38,943 bases of DNA from an uncultured Clostridia bacterium. GTDB lineage: Bacteria > Bacillota > Clostridia > Christensenellales > CAG-314. The notes under the pieces were generated by a model. That model saw only the letters and a program-made list of their open reading frames with translations, made no database searches and was not told where the DNA came from. Both the position numbers and the translations under genes were made by a program. Below, one piece after another: positions 15,901 through 24,067 of the stretch. The DNA lies in the NCBI GenBank assembly GCA_947628135.1, contig CANQYT010000014.1, forward strand, positions 1-38,943, read 5' to 3'. Position 1 is the stretch's first letter. Each line of letters begins with the position of its first letter.

Positions 15901-16274
15901 GCGTCGTTATTTCCTCGCTCGGCAGACTTGGCATACCAATAGAACGCTTGTTTGAAGTTCCTTTCTACTCCGCACCCACAATCATAACAATCGCCTAAAA
16001 GATATTGTGCTTCGGCATTGCCCTGTTCTGCGGATTTAGTGAACCAAAAAACTGCCTGGACATAATCTAACTCTACGCCGTCACCATTCAAGTAGCAAAT
16101 ACCCAAATCGTCCTGTGCAAGCGCATTGCCTTGCTTGGCGGATTTTGTGTACCAATAAACTGCCTGTTCGAAACTTTGCTCTACGCCTTCGCCGTCGTAG
16201 TAGCGTTTTCCCACGTCGAATTGGGAAGCGGCGTCGCCCTGTTCAGCCTTGGCAAGCAATTCGCTAAATTCCAT
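12924..16274 (-). CDS. Sel1 repeats-TIR-NACHT NTPase, NLR-like candidate defence protein
   Basis: The 1116-residue protein has three parts. Residues about 8-395 hold ten clear Sel1 repeats and a degenerate eleventh. Residues about 404-545 form a TIR domain: YDLFVSWNHND at its first strand, then SILSRNSICSNWVAKEAK, in which the Glu after Trp fits the catalytic Glu of NAD-cleaving TIR domains. A NACHT-type STAND NTPase follows: Walker A GEGGTGKS (about 651-658), Walker B VFVFDGLDEID (about 730), and FVFTSRTDD as sensor 1. The last 300 residues are helical with no recognised domain. Known TIR-STAND proteins of bacteria deplete NAD+ to stop phage. Here the likely sensor (Sel1) is N-terminal instead of C-terminal. 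Single gene, own promoter, GGGAGG site. Confidence 0.9.
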   Translation of the reverse strand: MEFSELLAKAEQGDAASQFDVGKRYYDGEGVEQSFEQAVYWYTKSAKQGNALAQDDLGICYLNGDGVELDYVQAVFWFTKSAEQGNAEAQYLLGDCYDCGCGVERNFKQAFYWYAKSAERGNNDAQFRLGDCYDYGHGTEQDFKQAFYWYTKSAEQGNAKAQNRLGECYYQGNGVEQNYEKALYWYTKVAEQGDSEDQYDLGIYYFNAEGIEQNYEQAVFWFTKSAEQGYAKAQYVLGICYVNGQGVEQNYEQAVYWYTKSAEQGDAEAQYNLGCCYYNGEGVEQNYKQAVYWFTKAADQVWCSLAQYVLGECYYDGKGVEQSYERAVYWYNKAAQWGIQGAQARLGLCYEWGLGVKADVTEALKWYKLAAEQGDEDSAEAYDRLYKENRQKLEREFAISNSGKRYDLFVSWNHNDKAFKDALIEGVESYDFDRTGKRDGKVFAHYRAWDSDRDASGVIEDCIRDVVNGSKFFVSILSRNSICSNWVAKEAKMFLEKIDAGKASSQNLFVVYLNEPNFDVAQALRADKSTLTDDQRERYEIFGKLLDVAGKFACDGGDGKLVNNLCEQMREALEAEALVRYRDLQCNLSPFAITLKNISANSLSYMGRSDVRVNSSLSYDDGYVERQLLTEEGAKDVEEIFDEGRNLFIVGEGGTGKSLFVSQLVRKNFNKNLFFVRVNFSDEFTVRNFGNSNSLTELANAELNRCLADDEYHFAEPLVRARNNDSNKIVFVFDGLDEIDFDARARLCQIVGQYARSHADDRFVFTSRTDDVLNKLREQLGDVRLCELRPFDAADCEKLFDNIAKNATFDLRTVGIADGISGKNAANEQKLLFKKGFFALLEMIEDDIKKNPMLLSNLIFIYLYNRGNDSDRYNKYGLLSESVKIFLNDLEEDRRILDRFPQCKRFLSRGKLNDLLETVAYRKLSRTSARFDDLVVEYYKQAKFSDEDAEELKKLGAERVGEDVFEYLSSRGIMSREQITHDIFTSFFACRYVYRMVYALKNDGIEDYVTWQDGEVGVSGRGALDRFVSPNLLGSGDFLWQDAAVDLIMKLDSEIHAVCHGELNSANPNFEVFDVTLTKALSEQGFAPATINTLQQLAQRDKGLFFAQFVRSYLKG

Positions 16275-16309
16275 ACGTTTATCCTCCCGATAACCGTAAA
16301 TATACTAAA

Positions 16310-16338
16310 ATTATAGTTGTTATAACATAATTTGTCAA
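16310..16338 (-). promoter_or_regulatory. Promoter of the Sel1-TIR-NACHT gene
   Basis: TTGACA (16333-16338) and TATAAT (16310-16315) are perfect and 17 bp apart. A near-consensus constitutive promoter suits a protein that waits in an inactive state. Confidence 0.8.
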
Positions 16339-16393
16339 GATATGCCGAAAGAATTACTACCCGAAATTTACAAAACAAAACGGAAAAACTTGC

Positions 16394-16439
16394 AAAACAA
16401 AACGCCCCGTTGCCGTTTGCAAAAGACAACTGGGCGTTG
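16394..16439 (-). terminator. Terminator behind the small P-loop gene
   Basis: On the minus strand AACGCCC-A-GTTG pairs with CAAC-G-GGGCGTT and is followed by TTGTTTT. It separates the P-loop gene from the Sel1-TIR-NACHT transcript. Confidence 0.65.
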
Positions 16440-16492
16440 CTGCGTGCCAATACGTACCTATACGCCGAACAACTTGTCGGGCGGGGCGCAAA

Positions 16493-16903
16493 CTACTCTA
16501 CGTACTTTGCAATGAATTGAGGCAGTTCCTCGCGCGAGCCGCTTGCGGTTATGCAGAAGTTGACGTTGTGTTCGCGAGAGATGGCTTCCATACCCTCGTA
16601 CAATTCGCGTAGTTCGCTGATGTTGCAATCGAGCAGACGGGTAACGCCGTCCATAAAAATTTGTTCTATGTCGAAATTGGCTGCCAACATACCCTTGATG
16701 AAAGACAGAATGTCGTGTTGGCTGTGCAAATCGTAGGCGGACGCGTCTACGAGCCGAATGTTGCGGTGCAGATCGTGCAGACGGTGATTGGTGCGATCCA
16801 CGTACACCACGACGCCTTTTGCGGTTGCCGCGTATTTGTTGGCTTGTTCTACGATTATCTTTGTTTTGCCTGTGCCTTTTGCGCCATAGATTACTTGTAT
16901 CAA
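16493..16903 (-). CDS. Small P-loop ATP-binding protein, TTG start
   Basis: A 136-residue protein beginning (TTG) IQVIYGAKGTGKT, a Walker A motif right at the N-terminus. A later strand, VVVYVDRT, and IEQIFMDGVTRLLD could be the Walker B strand. Small proteins of this form are widespread in Bacillota and uncharacterised. The TTG at 16903 is chosen because GGAGG precedes it by 9 nt and the conserved protein starts there. Longer open frames upstream have no ribosome binding site. It has its own promoter and terminator. Confidence 0.75.
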   Translation of the reverse strand: MIQVIYGAKGTGKTKIIVEQANKYAATAKGVVVYVDRTNHRLHDLHRNIRLVDASAYDLHSQHDILSFIKGMLAANFDIEQIFMDGVTRLLDCNISELRELYEGMEAISREHNVNFCITASGSREELPQFIAKYVE

Positions 16904-16952
16904 TTGAGTGTTCCTCCGTGATGTTTTTCGGCGGGTGAAACCGCCTGTATCT

Positions 16953-16981
16953 ATTGTAGCGTATTTGGCGACAAATTTCAA
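16953..16981 (-). promoter_or_regulatory. Promoter of the small P-loop gene
   Basis: TTGAAA (16976-16981) and TACAAT (16953-16958) are 17 bp apart on the minus strand. The leader contains a short hairpin (GGCGG/CCGCC) ahead of the ribosome binding site. Confidence 0.6.
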
Positions 16982-17074
16982 CCGCTTTTGAAAAATTAAA
17001 TGGGGTTTTGTTTGGACGAATTTGCTTGGCGAGCGCCGCGCGTAGACGGGCGCGCAAAGTTGCAGGCACGAAAC

Positions 17075-17102
17075 AGGCGCTTTGCCGCAAGGGAAAGCGC
17101 CT
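17075..17102 (-). terminator. Probable terminator of the hydrogenase operon
   Basis: A perfect 9-bp stem AGGCGCTTT/AAAGCGCCT with a loop of about 10 nt lies 35 bp past the hydA stop. The following GTTTCG is only weakly U-rich. Confidence 0.5.
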
Positions 17103-17136
17103 GAAAGAAAATGTTTTTCGACTTGGTGCGCAAAAA

Positions 17137-18876
17137 TTACTCTTTGACGTACTTGGGCAGCGCGCGATAACTCGTGTGCAACAGGTGATGCGCCTCGTTG
17201 CCGCAGGGGTCGCCGAGGTAGTCTGCGTAGATCTTTTTGAGGTCGGAGTTGTTGTGACTGCGGCGGGTGTACATAGCCTTGTCCGCGGAGTACAGCACTT
17301 GGGCGCGAGCCGCCGCCACTTCCGCCTTGTGCTTGACGATGGTTGCGCGAATAGGCTGTCCGCCGCCCATTACGCAACCGCCGGGACAAGTCATCACTTC
17401 GATGAAGTGGAAGTCACACTCGCCCTTGCGAACGGCGTCGCAAACGGCGTTGACGTTGTTGAGACCGTTTACCACCGCCACCTTGATGGTTTTTCCCGCG
17501 ATGACGTAACTTGCCGCTTTGACGCCTTTCAAGCCGCGCACCTCGGTAAATTCCAACGGGGCAACGCGCATATCCGGTTGCAGAATGTTGACCGCCGTGC
17601 GCAGCGCCGCCTCCATAACGCCGCCCGTCGCGCCGAAAATCGCGCCCGCGCCGCTGTATTCGCCGAAGGGTCTGTCCGGTTCGCCGTCGGGCAGTTCGTT
17701 GAGCAGGATACCGTTCTCCTTGCAGAGCGCGGCAAGTTCCCGCGTGGTGATGACTGCGTCCACGTCCGCAAGACCGTCGGTAAAGGTACGGTGCTTTTCG
17801 CCTTTCTTGGCGGTGCAGGGCATAACCGTCACCACGAATATGCCTTTTGCCGCCACGTTGGCAATTTTGCCGAAAACGTGCTTTACAAGCGCGCCGAACA
17901 TCTGCTGCGGCGACTTGCAACTGCTGAGATTGGGCAGCAAGTCGGGATAGTTTTTTTGAATGTGGTTTATCCAACCGGGACAGCAGCTTGTAAACATCGG
18001 CAGTACGCCGCCTTTACCGATACGCTCGGCAAGTTCGTGCGCTTCTTCCATTATCGTGAAGTCGGCGGAACTGTTGACGTCGAACACTTTGTCGAAACCT
18101 ATGTATCTGAGGGCGGTGTTTATTTTGCCCTGACAGTTTGTACCCATAGGCATATCGAACGCTTCGGCAAGCGCCGCGCGCACCGACGGCGCGTAACCCA
18201 CCACGGTGTACTTGTGCGGATCGGCAAGCGCTTCCTGAACGCGCGTAAGTTCCTCTTTCTCCTGCAAAGCGCCCGTGGGACACACGTTGATACACTGACC
18301 GCAGCCCACGCAAGGGGTGTCGCTGAGTTTCATATCGAAAGGACAAGCCACGTGTGTGGCAAATCCGCGTTCGTTTGCGCCGATGACTCCTACGCCCTGC
18401 TGACGTTTGCACACCGCGATACATCTGCGGCACAAAATACACTTGCTGTTGTCGCGCACAAGGTAGTCGGTGCTGTCGTCAAAGACGAAATCGCGCGTGC
18501 TTCCCTCGAAACGATGACTGTCGCAATCGTATTTGTGCGAAAGGCGTTGCAACTCGCAGTTGGTGTTGCGCTCGCAACTGAGACAGTCCTTGCGGTGGTC
18601 GGACAATATCAGTTCGATGGTGGTTTTGCGGCTGTTGAGTACGCGCGGGGTGTTGGTAAACACTTCCATACCTTCTTGCGCGGGATATTCGCACGCGGCA
18701 ACGAGATTGCGCATACCTTTTACTTCCACAACGCACACGCGGCACGCGCCCAATTCGCTTATCCCTTTGAGGTGGCACAGCGTGGGGATCTTGATGCCTA
18801 TGCTGCGAGCCGCCTCCAATACCGTCGCTCCGTCTTCTACGTAGACGGGAATGTTGTTTATCTTCAAATTTATCAT
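17137..18876 (-). CDS. hydA: [FeFe] hydrogenase catalytic subunit
   Basis: The 579-residue protein has an N-terminal 2Fe-2S domain (LGACRVCVVEV), a His/Cys cluster region (SCERNTNCELQ), and two 4Fe-4S motifs (CILCRRCIAVC and CVGCGQCINVCPTGA). The H-cluster domain follows, with all three signatures: TSCCPGW (about 297), MPCTAKKGE, and EVMTCPGGCVMGGGQP. Every cysteine ligand is present, so an active hydrogenase is expected, matching HydA/HndD in length. With HydB and HydC upstream it should form the cytoplasmic, NAD-linked enzyme that in several anaerobes bifurcates electrons between ferredoxin and NAD. It starts 13 bp after hydB and is the last gene of the operon. Maturases HydE/F/G are not in the window. 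Confidence 0.96.
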   Translation of the reverse strand: MINLKINNIPVYVEDGATVLEAARSIGIKIPTLCHLKGISELGACRVCVVEVKGMRNLVAACEYPAQEGMEVFTNTPRVLNSRKTTIELILSDHRKDCLSCERNTNCELQRLSHKYDCDSHRFEGSTRDFVFDDSTDYLVRDNSKCILCRRCIAVCKRQQGVGVIGANERGFATHVACPFDMKLSDTPCVGCGQCINVCPTGALQEKEELTRVQEALADPHKYTVVGYAPSVRAALAEAFDMPMGTNCQGKINTALRYIGFDKVFDVNSSADFTIMEEAHELAERIGKGGVLPMFTSCCPGWINHIQKNYPDLLPNLSSCKSPQQMFGALVKHVFGKIANVAAKGIFVVTVMPCTAKKGEKHRTFTDGLADVDAVITTRELAALCKENGILLNELPDGEPDRPFGEYSGAGAIFGATGGVMEAALRTAVNILQPDMRVAPLEFTEVRGLKGVKAASYVIAGKTIKVAVVNGLNNVNAVCDAVRKGECDFHFIEVMTCPGGCVMGGGQPIRATIVKHKAEVAAARAQVLYSADKAMYTRRSHNNSDLKKIYADYLGDPCGNEAHHLLHTSYRALPKYVKE

Positions 18877-18889
18877 TTTTCCGCCCCCA

Positions 18890-20737
18890 TTACACTTTTT
18901 TTACCGCGCCGAATTTGCACTTGGCTGCGCAAACGCCGCATTTGATACACTTGCTTACGTCTATCGAGTGCGGCTCGCGAACGTTGCCGCTTATCGCGCC
19001 GACGGGACAATTGCGCGCGCACAGTGTGCAACCCTTGCACTTGGTCGAATCGATTTCGTAGTGCAGCAGCGACTTGCACACTCCCGCGGGACAGCGTCTG
19101 TCTACAACGTGCGCTATGTACTCGTCGCGGAAATATTTGAGCGTGGACAGCACGGGGTTGGGTGCGCTCTGCCCCAAACCGCAAAGAGAGTTGTCCTTGA
19201 TGTAGTAACAAAGTTGTTCCATCTTGTCGAGATCGTCCAACGTGGCTTTGCCTTCGGTAACCTTGCACAGCATTTCGTACAGACGTTTTGTGCCTATACG
19301 ACAGGGCGTGCATTTGCCGCAACTTTCGTCCACGGTAAATTGCAGATAGAACTTGGCGATATCCACCATACAGTTGTCCTCGTCCAAAACGATGAGTCCG
19401 CCGCTGCCCATCATCGAGCCTATGCCCGAAAGACTTTCGTAGTCGATGGCTATGTCCTGATAACTTGCGGGTATGCAACCGCCGCTCGGTCCGCCCGTCT
19501 GCGCCGCTTTGAACGCTTTGCCGTTGGGTATTCCGCCGCCGATGTCGTAGATTATTTCTTTGAGGGTAGTGCCCATAGGCACTTCCACCAGACCCGTGTT
19601 GTTGATTTTGCCGCCCAAAGCAAACACTTTTGTGCCTTTGCTGCGTTCCGTGCCGATAGCGGCGTACTCTTGTGCGCCGTGCAGTATTATTTGCGCGACG
19701 TTGGCGTATGTTTCCACGTTGTTGAGCAGGGTGGGCTTGCCGAACAAACCTTTTTGCGCGGGGAAAGGCGGACGGGGACGAGGCTCGCCGCGACGCCCTT
19801 CGATACTTGTCATAAGCGCAGTTTCTTCGCCGCACACAAACGCGCCCGCTCCGAGACGTATTTCCAAATCGAAACAAAAGTTTGTGCCGAAAATGTTTTT
19901 TCCCAACAATCCGTAACTACGCGCTTGCTTGATTGCAATGTCCAAACGTTGCACGGCAATGGGGTACTCGGCGCGAACGTACACATAACCTTGGTCTGCT
20001 CCCACAGCGTAGGCGGCTATCGCCATAGCTTCTATCACGCAATGGGGGTCGCCTTCCAATATGGAGCGATCCATAAACGCGCCCGGGTCGCCTTCGTCGG
20101 CGTTGCAACAAACGTATTTTTTTTTCCCTTGCGCTTCCTTGGTAAATTTCCACTTTCTGCCCGTCAAAAAGCCCGCGCCGCCCCTGCCGCGCAAACCCGA
20201 TTGGGTAACGGTATCGACAACTTGGTCTTGCGACATTTCGGTAACAGCCTTGTACAGTGCAAAATAGCCGTCGCGAGCAATGTATTCGTCGATGTTTTCG
20301 GGGTCTATCACGCCGCAATTGCGCAGCGCGATACGTTTCTGTTTGCTGTAAAAACGGGACAAAGTGAGATTTTTGACGGGAGTGCCGTCCTCTTCGACGT
20401 AAAAGTAGTCGGTTACGGGCTCTCCGCCCAAAACGTGCTTTTCGAAGATGTCCTGCGCCTTTTTTTCGTCCACTTTGATGTAGGTGGTACGTCCGTTGCG
20501 GTCGTAAACTTCGACGATGGGCTCGTAACGGCAAATACCTACGCAGCCCGTGGGCGACACGCTGACGTTGGCGCGCCCTTTTGCAAGTGAAAGAAGTTTG
20601 TCGTAAACGGGTCTGCCGCCGGCGGCTATTCCGCAGGTAGCAAGACCCACGCGCACTATCACGCGGTCGGAAGTTTCCGTCGCGGTGATGAGCGGAAGCG
20701 TTTTCTTCTTTATCTTTTTAAGATTACCTTTGAGCAT
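18890..20737 (-). CDS. hydB: NADH-binding hydrogenase subunit, NuoF-like
   Basis: The 615-residue protein has an N-terminal thioredoxin-like 2Fe-2S domain (LATCGIAAGG, PTGCVGICRYEP), as in HndB/HydB. The NuoF core has the glycine-rich SGLRGRGGAGFLTG NADH/FMN region, CCNADEGDPGAF, and the ESCGKCTPCRIG 4Fe-4S motif. Two C-terminal ferredoxin-type 4Fe-4S clusters follow (CKGCTLCARNCPVGA, CIKCGVCAAKCKFGA). The ATG at 20737 is fixed by AAGGAGG just upstream, and its A overlaps the hydC stop (TGATG), so translation is coupled. This subunit exchanges electrons with NAD(H) and, through its extra clusters, probably with ferredoxin. Confidence 0.95.
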   Translation of the reverse strand: MLKGNLKKIKKKTLPLITATETSDRVIVRVGLATCGIAAGGRPVYDKLLSLAKGRANVSVSPTGCVGICRYEPIVEVYDRNGRTTYIKVDEKKAQDIFEKHVLGGEPVTDYFYVEEDGTPVKNLTLSRFYSKQKRIALRNCGVIDPENIDEYIARDGYFALYKAVTEMSQDQVVDTVTQSGLRGRGGAGFLTGRKWKFTKEAQGKKKYVCCNADEGDPGAFMDRSILEGDPHCVIEAMAIAAYAVGADQGYVYVRAEYPIAVQRLDIAIKQARSYGLLGKNIFGTNFCFDLEIRLGAGAFVCGEETALMTSIEGRRGEPRPRPPFPAQKGLFGKPTLLNNVETYANVAQIILHGAQEYAAIGTERSKGTKVFALGGKINNTGLVEVPMGTTLKEIIYDIGGGIPNGKAFKAAQTGGPSGGCIPASYQDIAIDYESLSGIGSMMGSGGLIVLDEDNCMVDIAKFYLQFTVDESCGKCTPCRIGTKRLYEMLCKVTEGKATLDDLDKMEQLCYYIKDNSLCGLGQSAPNPVLSTLKYFRDEYIAHVVDRRCPAGVCKSLLHYEIDSTKCKGCTLCARNCPVGAISGNVREPHSIDVSKCIKCGVCAAKCKFGAVKKV

Positions 20738-21240
20738 CAGCGCGCCTCCTTGGACGAATATGCGGCAAGTATTTTCTCCACGGAATCGGGCGTGACCTTG
20801 CCGTAAACGTCGCCGTTTACCGTCATCACGGGCGCCATTCCGCAACAACCGACGCAACGGGTGGCGTCCAAACCGAACAGTCTGTCCTCGGTACACTCGC
20901 CGCTGTGAATGCCCAACAACTGTTGCAACTTTTCATATACGGCTTGCGAACCGTTTACATAGCACGCTGTGCCGAGACAAATGCCTATTTGATACTTTCC
21001 CTTGGGATAGAGGGAAAATTGCGAATAGAACGTAGCCACGCCGTACACGTCGGCGAGCGTGACGTTCAACTCTTCCGCAATGATCTGCTGCACCTCAAAG
21101 GGCAAATATCCGTACAATTCCTGCGCAAATTGCATTGCGGGCATAAGAGCGCCTTCTTTTGTTTTCAGTTCGGAAAGTTTTTCGCGAAGCTGTTTTTCCT
21201 GTTCGGGCGTGCCGTCAAACGGTATTGTCGAACCTTTCAT
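20737..21240 (-). CDS. hydC: Hydrogenase 2Fe-2S subunit, NuoE-like
   Basis: The 167-residue thioredoxin-like 2Fe-2S protein has the NuoE signature: Cys pair in CLGTAC and second pair in CVGCCGMAP. The N-terminal helices (PAMQFAQELYGYLPFEVQQIIAEEL, in part) and VYGVATFYSQF are characteristic of the family. The start at 21240 is supported by TTTTGGAGG nine bases upstream. It is the first gene of the hydC-hydB-hydA operon and overlaps hydB by one base. It relays electrons within the NADH module. Confidence 0.95.
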   Translation of the reverse strand: MKGSTIPFDGTPEQEKQLREKLSELKTKEGALMPAMQFAQELYGYLPFEVQQIIAEELNVTLADVYGVATFYSQFSLYPKGKYQIGICLGTACYVNGSQAVYEKLQQLLGIHSGECTEDRLFGLDATRCVGCCGMAPVMTVNGDVYGKVTPDSVEKILAAYSSKEAR

Positions 21241-21363
21241 TACCAAACCTCCAAAAATTGTTTGAGTGTGCGCGCTTTGAAAACAAACGCAAACAAATTG
21301 CGCCGTTTCGGCAATGTCGCGAACAAATTCGTCTATTGCTAAAACGACGCACACAACGAAATA

Positions 21364-21393
21364 ATTATACCAAAAAAAGGCAAACCCCGTCAA
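21364..21393 (-). promoter_or_regulatory. Promoter of the hydrogenase operon
   Basis: TTGACG (21388-21393) and a perfect TATAAT (21364-21369) are 18 bp apart. The leader of about 115 nt could close as a long-range stem (GTGTGCG near its start with CGCGCACAC near its end). No Rex-type operator is seen. Confidence 0.65.
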
Positions 21394-21514
21394 CTTTACG
21401 GCGGGGTACATAGGTATACACAATATTTATATATATACAAAGTTTTATCTATGCGCAACGTTTGGGCGCAAGCAATTTGTAAGCGGTGCGGCATAGCACG
21501 ACGCCGTTTTGTCT

Positions 21515-22192
21515 CTACTCTCGGGTGAAAACGTCCTGCAACGAACGTCTCAAAGAAATAAATTCGGGGCTGTACTCGTCGCGGGAAGCGTGAGGTTCGG
21601 TTACTTCGGCAATCAGTCTCGGCACTGCGGGACGACCCTCCAACAGAAACACCCTGTCCGCAAGCAACAACGCCTCGTCCACGTCGTGCGTTACCAAAAG
21701 AACGGTTTTCGGGTAGAGGGTGAGCAATTCGGAAAGCGTGGCGTACAACTTGCGGCGCACGCCCACGTCGAGACTGCGAAACGGTTCGTCCAACAGCAGT
21801 ACGGGACGATCGACCGCAAAAGCCCTTGCAAGCGCGACCCGCTGCTGTTCGCCGCCGGAAAGACGGGTGGCGCGCTCGTTTACCTTGTCGAGACGGCAGC
21901 GTTTGAGCATTTCTTCGGCGACAAGACGGGAATTTTTGCCGCGCAAGACGGCGCGGACGTTGTTGAGCGCGGATATCGGCGCAAGGCACGGTTCTTGAAA
22001 CACCGCGGACGCAGGTTCGCAAATTACTTCGCCGCCGTGCCGAATCAAGCCGCAGACGGCTCTCAACAGCGTTGTTTTGCCGCTTCCGCTTGCGCCCAAC
22101 AGCGCGCTTACACCCTGTCCGAAAGTAAAATTGAGTCCGTCGTAGACTACGTTGTCGCCGTAGGCAACGGAAAAGTTTTTCAATTCAATCAT
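21515..22192 (-). CDS. ABC importer ATP-binding protein (nitrate/taurine/thiamine-precursor type)
   Basis: A 225-residue ATPase with Walker A GASGSGKTT (about 34), Q-loop region, signature LSGGEQQR, Walker B VLLLDEPFRSLD, and the switch histidine in VTHDVDEAL. This layout is that of SsuB/TauB/ThiZ-like importers. Its start overlaps the permease stop by 8 bp. It powers the importer formed with the permease and the binding lipoprotein upstream. The substrate is not identifiable from these subunits. Confidence 0.93.
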   Translation of the reverse strand: MIELKNFSVAYGDNVVYDGLNFTFGQGVSALLGASGSGKTTLLRAVCGLIRHGGEVICEPASAVFQEPCLAPISALNNVRAVLRGKNSRLVAEEMLKRCRLDKVNERATRLSGGEQQRVALARAFAVDRPVLLLDEPFRSLDVGVRRKLYATLSELLTLYPKTVLLVTHDVDEALLLADRVFLLEGRPAVPRLIAEVTEPHASRDEYSPEFISLRRSLQDVFTRE

Positions 22193-22937
22193 TTACGCGC
22201 CTCCGAACGAGACCCAACACGCCGCTGATAACAAAGCATACGACGAGGGCTATCACCGTCAGCGCAAGCACGCGCGCAGTGTCCAAATTTACCTTGGCGA
22301 CATACATATCTCTCCCCAACGAACTGAGCGGCAAAGCCAGCACTTCGCCCGCTATCACCACCTTGACGCACAGAGGAAGTTCCTCCTCCGCCACGGAAAG
22401 CAATTCGTCCCTGATGAGCGGCAGTAAAAAATACTTCACTTTGCCGCAGGCGGACACGTCGTAGGTCTTGCAAACGTCGAAAAGCGCCTTGTTGTGGTCG
22501 TACCGCCGCACAAACGTGCCGTATGCCACGGGAAACGCCACCAAAACCGCCACCGCAACGGGCACGGCGGAAGAACGAAGCAACACCATACTCAACAATA
22601 TCACCGATATCGTGGGCAAAGCGCGCAGAAACGTGACTACCGCGTCCGCGCACAACCGCGTGGCGGGAAACAGCCCCGCCGCCAACGCCAGACAGAATGC
22701 GATGACCGCGGACAAAAGAAATGCCGCCAGCGAACGCGCAAGCGTAAAAAGCAGCGAAAGCCAAGTAGCGCCGTCGCCCAACAGCCCGAAAGCGAGTTTT
22801 ATCACCGCCCAAGGGTCGGGCAGGATAAGTTCGTTGCCGTAAATTACCGCCGCAACGTACCACACAAGCAGCGCGGCTGCCGTCAAACCCGCAATCAGAG
22901 CGGCGTTTGTCAGAATTTTTTTTGCCGTTTTGTTCAT
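22185..22937 (-). CDS. ABC importer permease (SsuC/TauC/ThiX-like)
   Basis: A 250-residue permease with about six helices. The cytoplasmic EAA-type loop appears as VCKTYDVSACGKVKYFLLPLI followed by the helix that contacts the ATPase. The N-terminus MNKTAKKILTNAALIAGLTA starts the first helix. The upstream half (WAVIKLAFGLL) resembles the LPSPxxV region of the family. It lies between the binding protein (16 bp upstream) and the ATPase (8-bp overlap). Confidence 0.9.
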   Translation of the reverse strand: MNKTAKKILTNAALIAGLTAAALLVWYVAAVIYGNELILPDPWAVIKLAFGLLGDGATWLSLLFTLARSLAAFLLSAVIAFCLALAAGLFPATRLCADAVVTFLRALPTISVILLSMVLLRSSAVPVAVAVLVAFPVAYGTFVRRYDHNKALFDVCKTYDVSACGKVKYFLLPLIRDELLSVAEEELPLCVKVVIAGEVLALPLSSLGRDMYVAKVNLDTARVLALTVIALVVCFVISGVLGLVRRRVND

Positions 22938-22953
22938 CTGAGGTAATTGCGTT

Positions 22954-23967
22954 TTATTCTTCGGCGGCGAGCCTACCGAATATGTCGTCTTTGAGGGGCA
23001 AATACTGCCGCATTGCGTCGAATTCGGCGAGATACTTTTCTATGTCCGCCTTAGCCGCGTAAGCGTCGGTGTAAATAAGATTGCAACGCTCGAATATCTC
23101 GTTTGTGAAATTGATTTGCAACGCGCTGCCCGCATTGCACAACACGTCCTTTATTTTGGTTGCGTTGGCGTTGAGAAACTCGGAATTAGCAGAGAGCGAA
23201 GCGTCCAGACGGGCGCGAAAATCACCGTCGGACAGCAAAGATTTCTTCACTATCAGACTTGCCTGCGGATAACCAGCCGCGTCGCTGTCCGTCGCTTGCT
23301 GCCACAGCGTTTGCAAATTGAACAGATTGTACGCCGGTTTGTTCTTTTCCAGAAGTTTACCGATAAGTTGCGTTGCCGCAGGTTCGCCCAAAAGCGCGAA
23401 ATCGGCGTTTCCCTGAATTATCTGCGGAATGATCTCCGACGCGTCCTTGAAATATTTGAGCATAACTTTGCCGTAGAGCGTTTCTTTTTCGTCGTATTTT
23501 TCGTAGGACACTTTGTTTTGGTCGCAGATCTTTTCAAAGACGTATTCGGGGGTGTTTCCCTCGCCTATGCTGTACAAACGCTTGCCCTGCAAATCTTTGA
23601 GATCGGTCAACTGCTGCGTGCCCACAATGTACAATACGCCGTAGACGTTTACGGAAAACAGCGCGTAGTCGTCGCGCACGGAACAAATTTTTACCGCCGC
23701 GTTGGTGGGCAGCACAGCCAAGTCCGCCTCGCCGTTGCCGCACTTGGCGGTGACTTCCTCGCCCGTGGTGACGACGGAAACTACGGACTGTTTCCTCGTC
23801 GTTGTGTCGCCGATACAGCCGTCGTTAATTATCTTGGCAACGGACAGCGCAGGCGCGCCGTCGGGTACGTACAGCAACAACTCGTCGCCGCGTCGGCAAG
23901 CGGCGGCGGTACATACGAACGCCGCAAAAATTGCAATAATTGCCATTGTCAACGCAAATTTTTTCAT
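22954..23967 (-). CDS. ABC importer substrate-binding lipoprotein (SsuA/THI5-like)
   Basis: The 337-residue protein has a lipoprotein signal peptide (MKKFALTMAIIAIF with AAAC, Cys23), followed by YVPDGAPALSVAKI at the ligand-pocket start of SsuA/THI5-like binding proteins. Later parts read LAVLPTNAAVKI and FALLGEPAATQLI, the two lobes that close on the ligand. Related proteins bind sulfonates, nitrate or pyrimidine precursors of thiamine. No residue set here decides between them, and no TPP or other riboswitch is seen upstream. The ribosome binding site is AAGGATA. The 100 bp between this gene and prfA has no clear promoter. Confidence 0.9.
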   Translation of the reverse strand: MKKFALTMAIIAIFAAFVCTAAACRRGDELLLYVPDGAPALSVAKIINDGCIGDTTTRKQSVVSVVTTGEEVTAKCGNGEADLAVLPTNAAVKICSVRDDYALFSVNVYGVLYIVGTQQLTDLKDLQGKRLYSIGEGNTPEYVFEKICDQNKVSYEKYDEKETLYGKVMLKYFKDASEIIPQIIQGNADFALLGEPAATQLIGKLLEKNKPAYNLFNLQTLWQQATDSDAAGYPQASLIVKKSLLSDGDFRARLDASLSANSEFLNANATKIKDVLCNAGSALQINFTNEIFERCNLIYTDAYAAKADIEKYLAEFDAMRQYLPLKDDIFGRLAAEE

Positions 23968-24067
23968 AAAAATATCCTTTGTTTATGTAATTCGCTGCCT
24001 TTCGGTAAAATTCGGACGGCGAAACAAAGCAGCCGAACGTTTGCCGCAAACCTTGCTTGCGCCGAAT

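Noticed and set aside
10992..16274. CRISPR-like appearance of the 108-bp periodic DNA
   Set aside because: The repeats are coding, vary throughout and translate into Sel1 consensus. There are no short identical repeats with unique spacers and no cas genes.
17008..18945. 645-codon plus-strand frame opposite hydA
   Set aside because: Antisense shadow of a gene with all hydrogenase motifs. No family resemblance and no ribosome binding site.
21241..21363. Rex operator in the hydrogenase leader
   Set aside because: No TTGTTAA-type inverted repeat is present near the promoter or in the leader.
23968..24067. TPP riboswitch ahead of the ABC importer
   Set aside because: No CUGAGA-type core is found in the 100-bp gap, so a thiamine link cannot be supported.
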